Shown: one piece after another, positions 20,460-32,000 of the stretch
Numbering within the stretch: the stretch's first letter is position 1
How the letters are laid out: every line of letters starts with the position of its first letter
DNA from: Drosophila pseudoobscura
Lineage: Eukaryota; Arthropoda; Insecta; Diptera; Drosophilidae
Assembly (NCBI RefSeq): GCF_009870125.1
Contig: NC_046681.1
Coordinates: forward strand, 20,225,001 to 20,289,000
Direction: 5' to 3'
DNA length: 64,000 bases
Made by a program: the position numbers and the translations under genes
Notes under the pieces: generated by a model
The model's database searches: none
What the model was told of the DNA's origin: nothing
What the model saw: the letters and a program-made list of their open reading frames with translations, nothing else

Positions 20460-23400
20460 TATATATTCAATACATCAATGATGCTAAATGCAAGGCAGAC
20501 TAAGGGATTTCTCTTATCGTTTTTTTTTTACTGAATTATCATCGAACTTATGGTAGAGGGTCCAATGTCTTCCAGAAGAATTTATCGTTTTACCCAGATG
20601 TTTTCAACGCAGAAATGGAGAGTATCTCAGGCTGCGGCCTCAAACCTAACCTTCTGTTCTGGTTCGTTCTCATTTGATTCCCGGTCTCACCCCATTTCCA
20701 TTCCCATTCCCATTGTCAGTCATCATCTGCCCGCGAGGCCTGAATTTAGTTTATGTTTATGTAAAAAAACAATTGATTCAATTAGCGCTAAAAATAAACT
20801 AGAAAAATTTGAAGCTAGCTCCAGCCTAGAACCTCCATTTTCCCCATTCTCCATGGCTTAGCCCTAATTGATATCCCATATTTGCGCCGAAAGTTTCGCG
20901 CTGCCTCCCATGTTTCGATCGGGGCAGGACAGGGTCGAACACTGACGTAATTTCACGCCCTGATTGCCAGACTTGGAGGAGGCCTGGACTTCCCCTTGCC
21001 CCGCTTCCGAGTCAGAGGCGCGTTATGCGTGTCTTGGGCGCCCTCTTAATGATAATTAACTTGCTGATTTTGGTCGGCTTGTCGCGTGGCTACACTCGAT
21101 TGACTTTTGCTTTCGGCTTAGCTCCCGGCGCACCCTGTCTGAGCACTCGCAAATGTTAAAGGTCAATTCTTTTGCTACAAGGCAAACGGAAGTTCGGTAG
21201 GGGAAGGTGGACCTAGCACTTCTACTGTGAAGTGTTCTAATGACAAAATTAATTTACGTATAAAAAGTGTATTCATACTGATTCCGATAAGCATGGAAAA
21301 ACCGCAAATGTTGGCATATTATATTCAATGGAACTCATAGAATTAACTGGAATTGATATTTGACACGCAGATGTAATAGACCACAACCACAGAAGCTGAA
21401 AAGTAAATGGATAGATTTGTAATTTGTTAAGGAAAACTCCTTTGACCTTTTCAAAATGAATTTAAGAAAATTTCAGATACCTCTTACTGAGGCTAAGGGT
21501 CTCTTCCAATAAGCCACAATTGTACCCTAGGCTAAGGTTAAAAGAGATTCCAATAAACACTCTTGAATAAGAATGAAAGAGACTTCAAAAAGCAGTAGAT
21601 CTGATTCAGAAGCATCAGCTAAGACAGTTCTAAAGAAAACATTTGTCTACCATTTAATGGAACGCATCTGCTGTATATTGTAAACCAAAAAGAACTGCTA
21701 CTTATTTGGTCTGGTATACACAAATCGTATTTAAACGCTGAACACTGACCTAAACAAACGAAACAAACGATCGAAGAGCTCTATGCAAATAGGCAAGTAT
21801 GCAAAACAAGATGAGATACACTTGCTGCAATCCGGAAAGTACGACCAGTACAGAGTAAAACTGGTTTGCCATGAGTCTCCATGAGTCATCGAATGCAGCG
21901 CATGCGCAGCTGTGACGTCAATCGGGAAATCGTTCAGTGCGAATGCTGTTTACATCGTATATGTTTATTCTCTGAACTTCTGAGAATTGCAAACATGTAA
22001 AGGCTGCTGCCCATTAGGGCATGACAAAACACGTAAATGCGAGATTCGGTCTAGAAATTGTCAGCTTATCGCCGCTGAGGTTAAACGTCAAAGCGATTGT
22101 AGATTGGCTCTGAAATCCCAGAAAAATACGCATTTCCAAGTACTTTATAATGTGATTCATTGATTGAGGGAGTTTGTTCATTTCTTAAGAGTTATATAAA
22201 CGTTGAAAACAGCTGCCAAATCAGGGACCATGAATACAATGCAAAAGATATATCGTAAATTTAATTGGGCGGCACAGCAAAGCCGGTTACCAGCAACGAC
22301 GTTTGAGTGGTATACTCTCGAACTCTGCTGTTGAATAATTATGCGAATTTTTAGGGGAAACATAATATTTAGTTCATCAGAAAGTGTGTGAAGAGTGTGT
22401 AGGGGCAGCTGTTTCAATAGGCGAAACTATTTTGAAATGATGTAATATTATAGAGTGATCACATTCCCAGGACTTTGGCCCTTAAACGGGTACAGATTTG
22501 ACCCCGTATCGCATAGAGTATTTGCAAGAATTCCCTTGAAATGCTAGTATGCATAATATTTACCCAATTACCCCCACTTCGATTAAATACTAATATTCAT
22601 AAAATAAAGCTAATTTCTGTAATTTATTCCTCCCTTCTCCAAGCTCTTCCATGGACTGATGCACACGTTCGAGAACGTCATTGAAACAAGGGAATTTCCT
22701 AATTTTAGTTCAATATAAAAATAGATTCTGGATTTTCTTTGTTGAAATTTTTAAGAGTCGCACAGATGGCATCGATATAGTATAAACTTCAGAGCACACA
22801 GCATCTGCTGATATCTTCATTTGAAAAATATTTGAAAAATTTCGCTGATCAATGGGATCTGGAAGTGCCCCAAAACCCACTTTGAACTGTCTTTTGGGAT
22901 ATGTCTGTATTCCTGTATTATTTTCCTTTTGTCAAGACCAAAACTCGACCTTGAATTCGTGCAAATATAAACAAAACACCGCCACAATACTAGTGGCTTA
23001 ATTAATGCAAGTGGTGTTTCCACTTTATAGCCAATAAACATAAATTTAGCACAATTGTTTGAAGCAAAAGTATTTGCATGTGTTGCATGGGTGTTTCATT
23101 TGGAACAGGAAGTTTACACTGGAGTTGGATCACCCACAGCACTGCTGGGGATTAGGTTCGTATATGATAACACCCTGTGTACGACTATTTGTTAAATATT
23201 TACTTTGTTTGGTGGTTTATTTCGTTGTGCTTTTTATTTGTTGGTCGCTTTCGGCCGCGTGCGATTTGTGCTTTTGTTCCGCGCAAAGTTTCTCGAACAA
23301 CTGAAATGCGGTTGAAAAATTGTACGCGTTTTTGCTCCGGAGCAGAGCAGAGCAGAGCGGAGCGCTGACCGCGAGAGCGTGGCCCCAACTTGTTGGGGCT

Positions 23401-24917
23401 TTTGTCGCCGCTATACTAGTATTTGTCATCTCTCTGGTCTCTCCCACTCCGCTCCCTCTTTTTTGTGTGTGCTTTATGTTTTTATTTAATTTCAGTTTTT
23501 TTTCGCTGCTTACTTTTGGAGGGGACGCGCATCGCTCTGGCTGGGGATTTGTCGTATCTCTATCACTGCTGGCTGCTTCTGTTTTATACACTCCATAATC
23601 TCATTCACATGGGATCGCTGCATCATTGATAAGCTCGAGATACGAGATAGGCTGAGCAAATAAATAGGTTGTCTCTAACTCGAAATGGCATCCCTCTGCT
23701 CTGTCAGCGCCACAGGCAGCGGCCCATCATGGTGTGAATGATATCGTGGAACACATCTGGCCGAAGCTTCTCAATGTCTCTCATCATTCTCTCATTCCAC
23801 GCTTGTTGTTTTCATGTGCTTCATCGCCTGACGTCGGGGCTCCGCTCTGTGGCTGTTGTTTCTGCTGTTGGCGCTGTTGGTGGTGTTGTGGGTGTTGGTG
23901 GATTTAATGAGCGCCAAGTGAGCTTCATTGCTGTTGTTGGATCATCGCACACATCCACACACGCACACTCGCACACCCTGCCACACAAAAGCTTTTGTGT
24001 AGGTGTTTTGGAGCTCGTGTCACTGCTTGGACTTGAACGAACATCGCGTCGCGCCCCATCCATCCCATCACCGTCTGTTTTCAGCGTCAACGTCGGCGTC
24101 AAAGTTTACAACAGCGCGCCAACGCCACCGTCGGCAGGGTACATTCAAGTGAAGGTAAGGCAGTACCGCTCTCCAGGTAGCCAGGTGTGTGCCAGGAATC
24201 TAAGGCCTGCCTGGCTGCCTGTATACTTGGTTGGCACTGCTCTACCTTCTCTTAAACATACCTTGGCCTTAGCTATGATTTTTGTTGTGCTTGTGCGCTG
24301 AGGCGTTGCATATTGTTGTTGTTTGGGTCAGTGGTGCTCGTGTGGGGCTGCGGCACCACCATGTCCATCCACAACTGTCAGAATTGTGATGGAGCTCAAA
24401 GGGGCCTTGACGTGGGTACGGGTACGTGCTCCGTGCTCCCCTCTCGCCTGTGGTTGCGTGCTTATGACGGCAAAAGTATTACAGGATGCCGATCCCCTTA
24501 CCGACCTCTAAGCCTTTTTTTAATGGAATTAGTTTTGGCTTTAGGGCATTAAAGGTGGGAAATTGGATGAACCAGGGTTCAACAGAAACCCATCGGAATT
24601 CTGCGTATTCTTTGTTAATGGTCATGGTATTGAAAGGTGAATAGGGTGGGTGGTGGATGCTACACCCAGAGAAAAAATGCCTTGAACACCGAATAGTTAC
24701 ACGTAGCTATAAGAATTAATGCCATTACATTTGCCATGAGAGTGGCAAGGGGTAAATGCAGAATATGTCTATCTATTACACAGGAAAGCTGTCAGATTAG
24801 TACCGCAAACGGAGGCAAGCGGAGACGTTCAAGGGTATGTATTGGGTTGGGTAGAGATGGGGTCTAAAATTATCTCTCTTTTGATGGGGAAAATGGTAAT
24901 GTTACAACTAAATAATA
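20460..24917. other. ~4.5 kb without a recognised gene
   Basis: Sequence between the two paralogous secreted-protein genes. Frames are short and lack family resemblance. From about 23300 to 24155 the composition becomes GC-richer and looks like a fly 5' leader region. It ends in a good plus-strand donor (GTGAAG then GTAAGG at 24155). This could be a non-coding first exon of a plus-strand gene whose other exons I cannot locate. Nothing else stands out. Confidence 0.45.
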
Positions 24918-24923
24918 TTTATT
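24918..24923 (-). terminator. AATAAA poly(A) signal of the secreted protein 2 gene
   Basis: Minus-strand GGAATAAATATT lies about 33 bases after the stop codon at 24956, the usual position for a short 3' UTR. Confidence 0.65.
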
Positions 24924-24955
24924 CCAAATAAAACTTAAACAACAACTTAAGGACA

Positions 24956-26053
24956 CTACAATAAAGCGTCTACATTGACACTGGCAGCTCTGCCAGCCAC
25001 ATAGCTGGCCACCTCCACAGGCTCACTCGCCTCGTTTCCCTCAGTATTGCCCTCAGAGGCGCCACCAGCATCAGCTCCAATTTCCCCCGCAACAACAGGC
25101 GGATCGGTGGTTGTAGTACTGCCCTGTTCGGGGCCGTCCAGGAGGTCTCCCGCCTCTGGATTAGGCGGGGCTGGAAAGCAGACCACTCGCTCTACTTCTC
25201 GGATCAGGTCGGGCTGCTCGGGATCGGTTTCGTTGAGCGTAATGGGGAAGCAAACGATGGTTCCTGGTGGGGGCAGAGCAGTGCCCTCGACATCTGCAGA
25301 CTCCTCGCTGGAGGCGGCACTGGAGCTCTCTTCCTCCTCGGTGAGGGGGTTCTCTGGAGCCACTGCAGCACCAGCTTCCTCTGAAATGGTGGTCTCATTG
25401 AGAGCAGCTCCCTCTGGCTGACCATTGTTGATGATTATGATCTGGCGACCATTGCCCTGCGCTGTTTGTGCTGTTTGATCCTCTCCTTCGCGATTTCTGT
25501 GATAGACATGATGACGGTGTCCAAAGAGCATGTTGTTCATCATGTGTCCGGCCAGCATTCCGGTAAGGAAGTCGCCAGTTCCTGGTAGAGATTGAATTGG
25601 GTATCAATCGGGGAGGTATTCCTGCCTTCCCATTGACTTACCCGATCCTCGGCTCATGGACATGGGTGGTTGGGCGTAGTACACGGCTCCCGCCGGCAAG
25701 GACTGTGCATTGGAGTAGTATGTTCCCTGGCCCGGATGTGTGGGGTAGTTATATCCCGCTGGCATCTGCTGGCGGGGATAGCTGGGTATCTGCTGCTTCG
25801 GCGGCATCATTGCCTTCGGTGGGGCCGGTGGTGGTGGAGGAGGCTTTGGCACCGTCATAGCCGTGTGCACTGGCGATCCGCTCACCACACGGCGACCACC
25901 ACCCGACGACGAGGGCTTCTTGTACTTTCGCCAGCCCCCAAAGAGACCCCCGAATGAGCCGCCGCCTCGACCACGTCCGCCGCGCGCTTCGCTGGGATGC
26001 AGCACGGCGACGGTGACGAGGAGCAGACAGAGCACTGAGCAACAGGATCTCAT
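24956..26053 (-). CDS. Secreted low-complexity protein 2, paralogue of 18311-20402 (two exons)
   Basis: Exon 1 is 26053-25642 and exon 2 is 25581-24956. The 60-nt intron has GTAAGT/CCAG borders in phase 1, giving about 345 residues. The ATG at 26053 starts a signal peptide (MRSCCSVLCLLLVTVAVLHP, then SEA). A Gly/Arg-rich stretch follows (GGRGRGGGSFGGLFGGW), then Pro/Tyr-rich sequence with LPAGAVYYAQPP, related to the repeat of paralogue 1. After the intron come GTGDFLTGMLAGHMM, IIIINNGQPEG, an acidic Glu/Ser stretch, and the two-cysteine motif (TIVCFPITL, then REVERVVCFPAPP). The C-terminus ends NVDALL without the hydrophobic tail of paralogue 1, so this one is probably fully secreted. The intron sits in the same place (before GTG) and phase in both genes, showing duplication of a two-exon ancestor. 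Function unknown; an extracellular matrix or surface role is a guess. Confidence 0.83.
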
Positions 26054-26159
26054 GACGATCACGAATCAATCTCAATCTCAACTGAACGCGACGATAGGCG
26101 CGGACGAACTGGAGGCACTGCGGGATCGCCACGACGCGTATATCCATGGAAAGTGACAA

Positions 26160-27312
26160 AATGCGTGGGACGTTGCTCTACAAAAACGGGCAGGGGCATA
26201 TCAGACAAGTGGAACACAATGCTGGATAGTATGGGATTGGAATGCAGAGAAAATACACTACAATTTATTGGTTCCAATAAATATTTAGTTTCCAATAAAA
26301 ATTATTCTGTAAATGAAACTCCGATAGGAGTCAGTCGCCTCCTAAATGTCTTGTTGGATATTAGAAATCTGATCATTGAGAGTTCACTGGGGAATACACC
26401 TAAAACCTGAAACCTAAAACCTAAAACCCTCACCTATCGTAGGGCATTCATATCATCCTTTCATCTAGCACAGGGCACATGGGTTTCATCTATCAGACAA
26501 TTTGTTTTCGTCTGCCCCGACGACAGACTCGCACTCGTATACATTCCCCCTATCGCTGAAAATTGAATGAGTGTCGCCGTGTAATAATTCAATTGCCTCT
26601 AATTGAGACGAACTCAAAAAATTCTCGGATTTTCTCTCTTGTCGTGGTACAAAACGACTACGAAACGCCAGAATATCAAGTGCCCAAACGATGCTGATGG
26701 CTGATGCTTGATGATGATGCCGATGTTGATACGACTACTGCGACAATTTGCCAAATGTGTCGCATCAGGTTTCATTACGACAAGAACATGGAATCTGAAA
26801 TCTTTGGGGCTGTTGCCAGTTGGGGGATTGCCTCGATTGTACTCGAAAGGAAAAAAACAACGAGATGACGATGGCGATCGCTCATGAACCTTATGTTGAC
26901 CCATTTCAAAGGCATCTGGCGCGATGAATGCATTTGCATATGCACCTTGAAGAGGCCATTAGAATCCATCAGATGTGCCCGTTAATATCTGTGCGAAAAG
27001 ATTGTGTAAGCAATGAAATCTCTGAGATGAAGAGAGACAATAATGGAGGCTACGCTGCTTACTATGCATTTAATTCGATAATGAGCCAAACTTATAGTGC
27101 TCTTGATACAGATTCTTCTCCTTATGGACGATACAGCAGGCGTAGACAAGTCGGTTAAAGTATATTTAAAGTCAGACCCTGAAACCCATATACAAACCAT
27201 GTCTTTTGTGGATCATTCCAATGTGGCAAGTACTCCCGAGGAATAGTATAGTTATCCCTGCTCTCTTCTATAACATGGACCTCCTTAGACCCGCTGTTCT
27301 CTGCATAAGCCC
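26160..27312. other. Intergenic between divergent genes, no gene seen
   Basis: About 1.1 kb between the start of secreted protein 2 (minus) and the exchanger-like gene (plus), so it should contain both promoters. A short plus-strand frame, MSFVDHSNV to a stop near 27243, lies just upstream of the exchanger start. It might be a remnant of a longer N-terminus, but I cannot connect it by splicing. Confidence 0.45.
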
Positions 27313-29031
27313 ATGAACAATGCCAGCGAGGTCTGTGAGCTGGTGAGGACTACGGTCACCTGTGGATTGTTTGTGCACTTCATGAACTACCTGAAAGTGG
27401 CCTTCTGTAGCTATCATTTGCCTTTCGTATCAGTCTATGCTCTGACCAGTTTCCTCCTTGTGTTGGCCAACTTTGCCATCAGCTACTTACTAGCCGAATA
27501 CTTGTAGGTATGATAAAAGCTTTTTGTACTCGCAAAGAATACTCTTACAGGTTTCCCCTTAGCTTCATGCCAAATTTTGTGACGCTCATGGATATTTTTC
27601 CTTTGACAAACTTCGGTTTCAGTTACCTGTTCTTTGGGCTATGCTTCTTTATGCCGCACTACCTCTGTGTTTGGAGGAGTTGTGAGGACAAGGTGGAGCA
27701 TCTGAGTGCTCTGCAGTTTTCCCGAATGACAGGGGATTTATTGAGACATTTTGTTGTTGGCGTCATGGCCTTGTGTGTCCGCGGACACCGCGTGGATGGG
27801 GTTACCATCTGGTCATGTATGGTCTTTATTCTTCTGGGATTCGGCTACCTGATTACCGTGGCCAGCAAGAAGTACGATATCTATCATCTGAACGATAAGA
27901 TCAATCAGGACATGCATCTGCTCAAATTTCGGGTGCTTATGTTCCTATTTGTATTCTTCATGGTTCTGGTTGTGGCTTTTGTGATCTCGCACTATAACTT
28001 TTGGAAGACCAGTCCCCCCAACGACGATGAACCGGAGGAGGATTTCTCCAATTTGGAAAGCGATGCCGAAGTCATGGGGAGATATCCGAAGCAGAGGAAT
28101 CTGAAGAGATCCAAGCTCTGGTGGCGAGCTGTGAATGGTTATGGGAATATGAAGAGCTCCCAAATGTGCCTAGGGATTGTACTGGTGGGTTTGACTGGAT
28201 CTTTATGTGTCCCATTCGACTATATGCTCTCCTGAGCACCCTTAGGTACCCTTTTACTTTCTGGCTGCTCATATGATTCCTGTTCTAGCAGCAGATCGCC
28301 CCTTGAACGGCTGGAACAAGTACGTGAACTGCTTCAGTCTTGTGGTCTTTCCCTTCCTGTACATTCCAGTGGGCATTGGGCCAGTGGCCTGGCTCATGTT
28401 GGTATCCACCTGTTGGGAGACCTCTGCTCTGGTCTTCATCTCGACCCACTCCCTGAGGCGGCCGGACTATGTCTGGCCCTATGCCCTACTCGGACTGATC
28501 ATCAGCTCGGTGGCCATGAGATACTTGATCCAAGAGGTGGAGAATCTCACCTGGCAGTATGTCAGCTTTCGGTTCGATGCGATGCCCGATCTGGTGGCCC
28601 TGACGTGCTTCGGCTCGGGCGAGATGTTCTGCGAGGTAGTCATCGTGTGGCATCTGGTCCAAAGGAAGTCGTTCGACGCTGCCTTCGGTGTGGTCATGAG
28701 CATGGCCACTTATGGGGTGTTCTTGGCTTTCCCCCAGCTCCTCTGGCATGGCTGCTATAATAGCATCTCCCACGTGAGTACTTGTTCACTGATTTTTCCC
28801 GCATCTAACCATTTCGTATTTTAGATCATTGTCACAGGTCCCACAGAGACCTGCATTCACTTTCTCTTCATCATATTTGGCTTTAGTCTGTTCCATGTAT
28901 CCATGAGCGGTTATGAGTTTCGGATGTCGCTGTTCTTCTATTTGCTGGCTGTGACTGGTATTTACTTGATATTTCAGTGGATGACGTACTATAATTGGGT
29001 GCATTCCTTTGCAACGTTATATAAAATCTAA
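27313..29031 (+). CDS. Divergent Na+/Ca2+ exchanger-like protein (NCLX/SLC8B1 family), with two apparent frame breaks
   Basis: Exons 27313-27503, 27563 to ~28773 and 28825-29031; introns of 59 nt (GTAGGT/CTTAG) and 51 nt (GTGAGT/TTTAG). The N-terminus has the family signature (VCELVRTTVTC, then a YLKVAFC segment), and there are many membrane helices in two halves around an acidic loop (NDDEPEEDFSN). Family members move Na+ and Ca2+ across the inner mitochondrial membrane. The alpha-repeat ion-binding motifs are lost: the first lies in FGFSYLFFGLCFF, and the second reads CFGSGEMFCE where GNSxGD is usual. Between about 28190 and 28272 the best family match (CPIRLYALLSTLRYPFTFWL) lies in a third frame, implying one missing base near 28197 and one near 28272. 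These may be real mutations or assembly errors. A 91-nt intron (28198-28288, weak GTTTGA donor) would also restore the frame. An alternative last exon could start at 29061. Confidence 0.68.
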
Positions 29032-32000
29032 AATAAGTTATTTATGTTGCAGCTTATCTGGGGATTATCTGCTCAAAAGAAGGTGGACGTACATATGGCA
29101 TGGGGCTTCAGGCAGTTCCTTATTGGTGCTTGTGGGACAATCTTCTGCAAAGGAAGGGGGCAAACTGGGGTCAAAGACACACTCGAAGGATTGCGATTTA
29201 TCAAAACATTTCAGTTTTGCTCGAGAGATCGCTTTGATCGCTTAGGGGTGGCTCACCCTCTCTCCCCCTCTCTCTATTTGCTCTGTTCATCTTGCAGACG
29301 CATACTTTCTGTGACTCTTCAGACTCTGTTACTCACTGTGGCTGTGATTTCCCACCAAATACCACCTGAATATGTGCTATATATACTGGATATTCCGACT
29401 TCCAATAACTCAACCACCACACGTCTCCAGAGTACATAATATAAAGCTTCCAATTAAAAAAACTAATTGGCTTTTGACTCTTTAGAACTCTAATAAATCG
29501 TATAATTCCTCAGCTCAGATTTTGCCGAAAATATGTATCTTATTTATCTATATTTATGCCATAATTTTGTTTGAGAATCAAAGTGGCCCATTAAGTCATA
29601 TTCATGGACAACTTGCTTTCCTTTGGACCAACTTAATCGTCATAAATTTTCATGGTCTATTGATTGCCGACCAGAGAGTGGGAGGGAGGAAGGCAGAGCG
29701 AGCCACCATTAAAACTTAATACTGAAGCAGTAGAGGCCTTTGATCTCCCACTCCCGTCCAGTCCCGGCCACTCAAGAGCTAGATTTCAGGCCAGAAACAC
29801 GCACTTACTCCATTTACAACGTTTAGGCCATTTTGAAAGTCATTTATAATGAAATGTAGATGTTGGGGACCCGCACCAAATAAGTCGTATGTCATCTATA
29901 GAAGCAAAAATTAGTTCCTGCAGACAAACAGAACGGAACCGGACTGAAGAAAACTTATAAAATATTTACGAGCTCGAACAAACCCTGGACGGGGGACGGG
30001 GTGGAGAGCTCTGGCTGGAAATCCGAGACGAGGTCCGACCCGTGGTGGGGTACGGGGGTAGGGGTAGCCGGGTGAGTGAGAGGAGGGCATAAAAAGTAAC
30101 TACTTTGTGGCTTATGTGTGAAGTGCTTGAGGATGCGAAGCCCTGGAACACCTCAACCGAAAAATACTTTTTGTACGAGTGTCGGGGGCAAAAACAAAAG
30201 CCGAGCATACTTTCGGGCGGCCAAGGTGTCAGGCACGTGTGTGTGTGAGTGAATGCGTGTATGCCTGTGTGTGTGTGCGTGTTGTGATTGTGTAATAAAA
30301 AATATCCAGCTGACATTTTGTGTCAAGCACCTTTTTCATTTTGGCACTCGGCATAGCATGACCAGGTCCGCAGCCCAATGGGGAAGAGCTGTCTGGAAGG
30401 AATCCAGCTCGGTTCTAGGGGTTCTAGGGGCTCTAGGGGGGCTCTAGGGGGTGTGGTCCTGTCCCGACGCTCGCTGGCTGCTTGAGTGATGACAAATTAC
30501 ATTTGTCAGATTTATGACCAATTATGAGCGTGTTATATATCACACCGCCAAAGGCACAACCAAAGGCACAGCCAAAGGCAAAGGCAATGGGCAAATGGCA
30601 GCGTGAGCCACCTTAATGGCAAGCGCAATGAATAAGTCGCCGTCGTTTGTTTGCGGTCTACAGAACATCCATATAGCATCCTCTTGCCACAGAAAAACGC
30701 CAAGACGAAGCCTTGGATACACTCGCCGATTCAGGGCTTCTGTGGCTGTCCTCCGTTAGGGATTGGTTCCTTCCTTGCCACCAACAAACCTTTTTATCAA
30801 AACCACAGCATCCTTTCGGCAGTGTATGCTGGTCTATGTCCTGGTAATGCCAGCACGTTTATAATGCTTTTGTACAATATCGCATTTCGCACATTTTCTC
30901 GCGCCCATTTCTTCCATGCGAGTACTCCGTAGCCCTCTGCTCATCAAAATTCTGTCGTATTTTTGTTCTTATTTTGAGAAATGTTTGGGATTTCTTTTCG
31001 TTGTATTTTTGGGGCGGGGGGCGGTCCATGCACACGCATGGACTGGAGTCTAAGAGAAATGGGCACAAACATATCGCGTGTCTTTATTTCTACACTTGCG
31101 GCCTGGATTATTTATGCTGTTAATGCGTTGCAAATGGCTAAAAATCGCTTTTATTATACGCGCAGTTAAACTTCAATTACGGCTCTAATCATAATGCATG
31201 CCAGCGCGTATGCAGCGAGGGTCGCTAGCCAACTAATGGCTGCATAAATAACCACCTTACGAAGGGTCAAAGGGATCCCCGCAGAGGGTTCGTAGGGAAG
31301 AAAGGATAATGTGGTACTCGTAAATCATAAGTTCTATACTAATTTAATGTCTAAAACTATTGTCTGGCATTCATAAATACTTTTTATAGATATTTTCTTG
31401 ATTTCCAAAGCATTCTTTTGGGCACACCACAAATATTTGTATTTCAAATTATTCTTTTAGATTAAATTGTGATATTTGATCCTAGTCAAAACACCTGAAT
31501 CCCCCCTCGTTCGAAATCATTGCCACATTCCGTTGTGACAAAACACAGAAGGCGCAAAGAAATATGCAAAAATGTGAAAACTGCCATAAAATACGCGCCC
31601 AAGTGCGCAAATTAAAATCGAAAACCATAAATTACCAAAAACACCAAACAGAAACAGAAACCCAAAAAAAAAAAAAAGAAAACGAGAAAATATAGGGAAT
31701 GTGTAGGCGTATGGCAGTGGGGGCGTGACAGCAGCTGGGCGGCATGAACAAAGGCAAATACACACACACACACACACAGCCACACGCAAAAGGAAAACAA
31801 GAACATTTTATGCCTCACTTTACAATTCAATCAGTTTCAATTTCCACCTGCCGAATACATTTCCGTTTTACAGTTTATTTCGCCGAGCGGCTGTTTGAAA
31901 TTTTTTAATTTCAACTCGAATTTCAAAATTCAATTAGTTTTTGGCACACACACCCACACAGAGACAGACAGGAAGGAAGAGAGGCATAAAGCAGTCGGTC

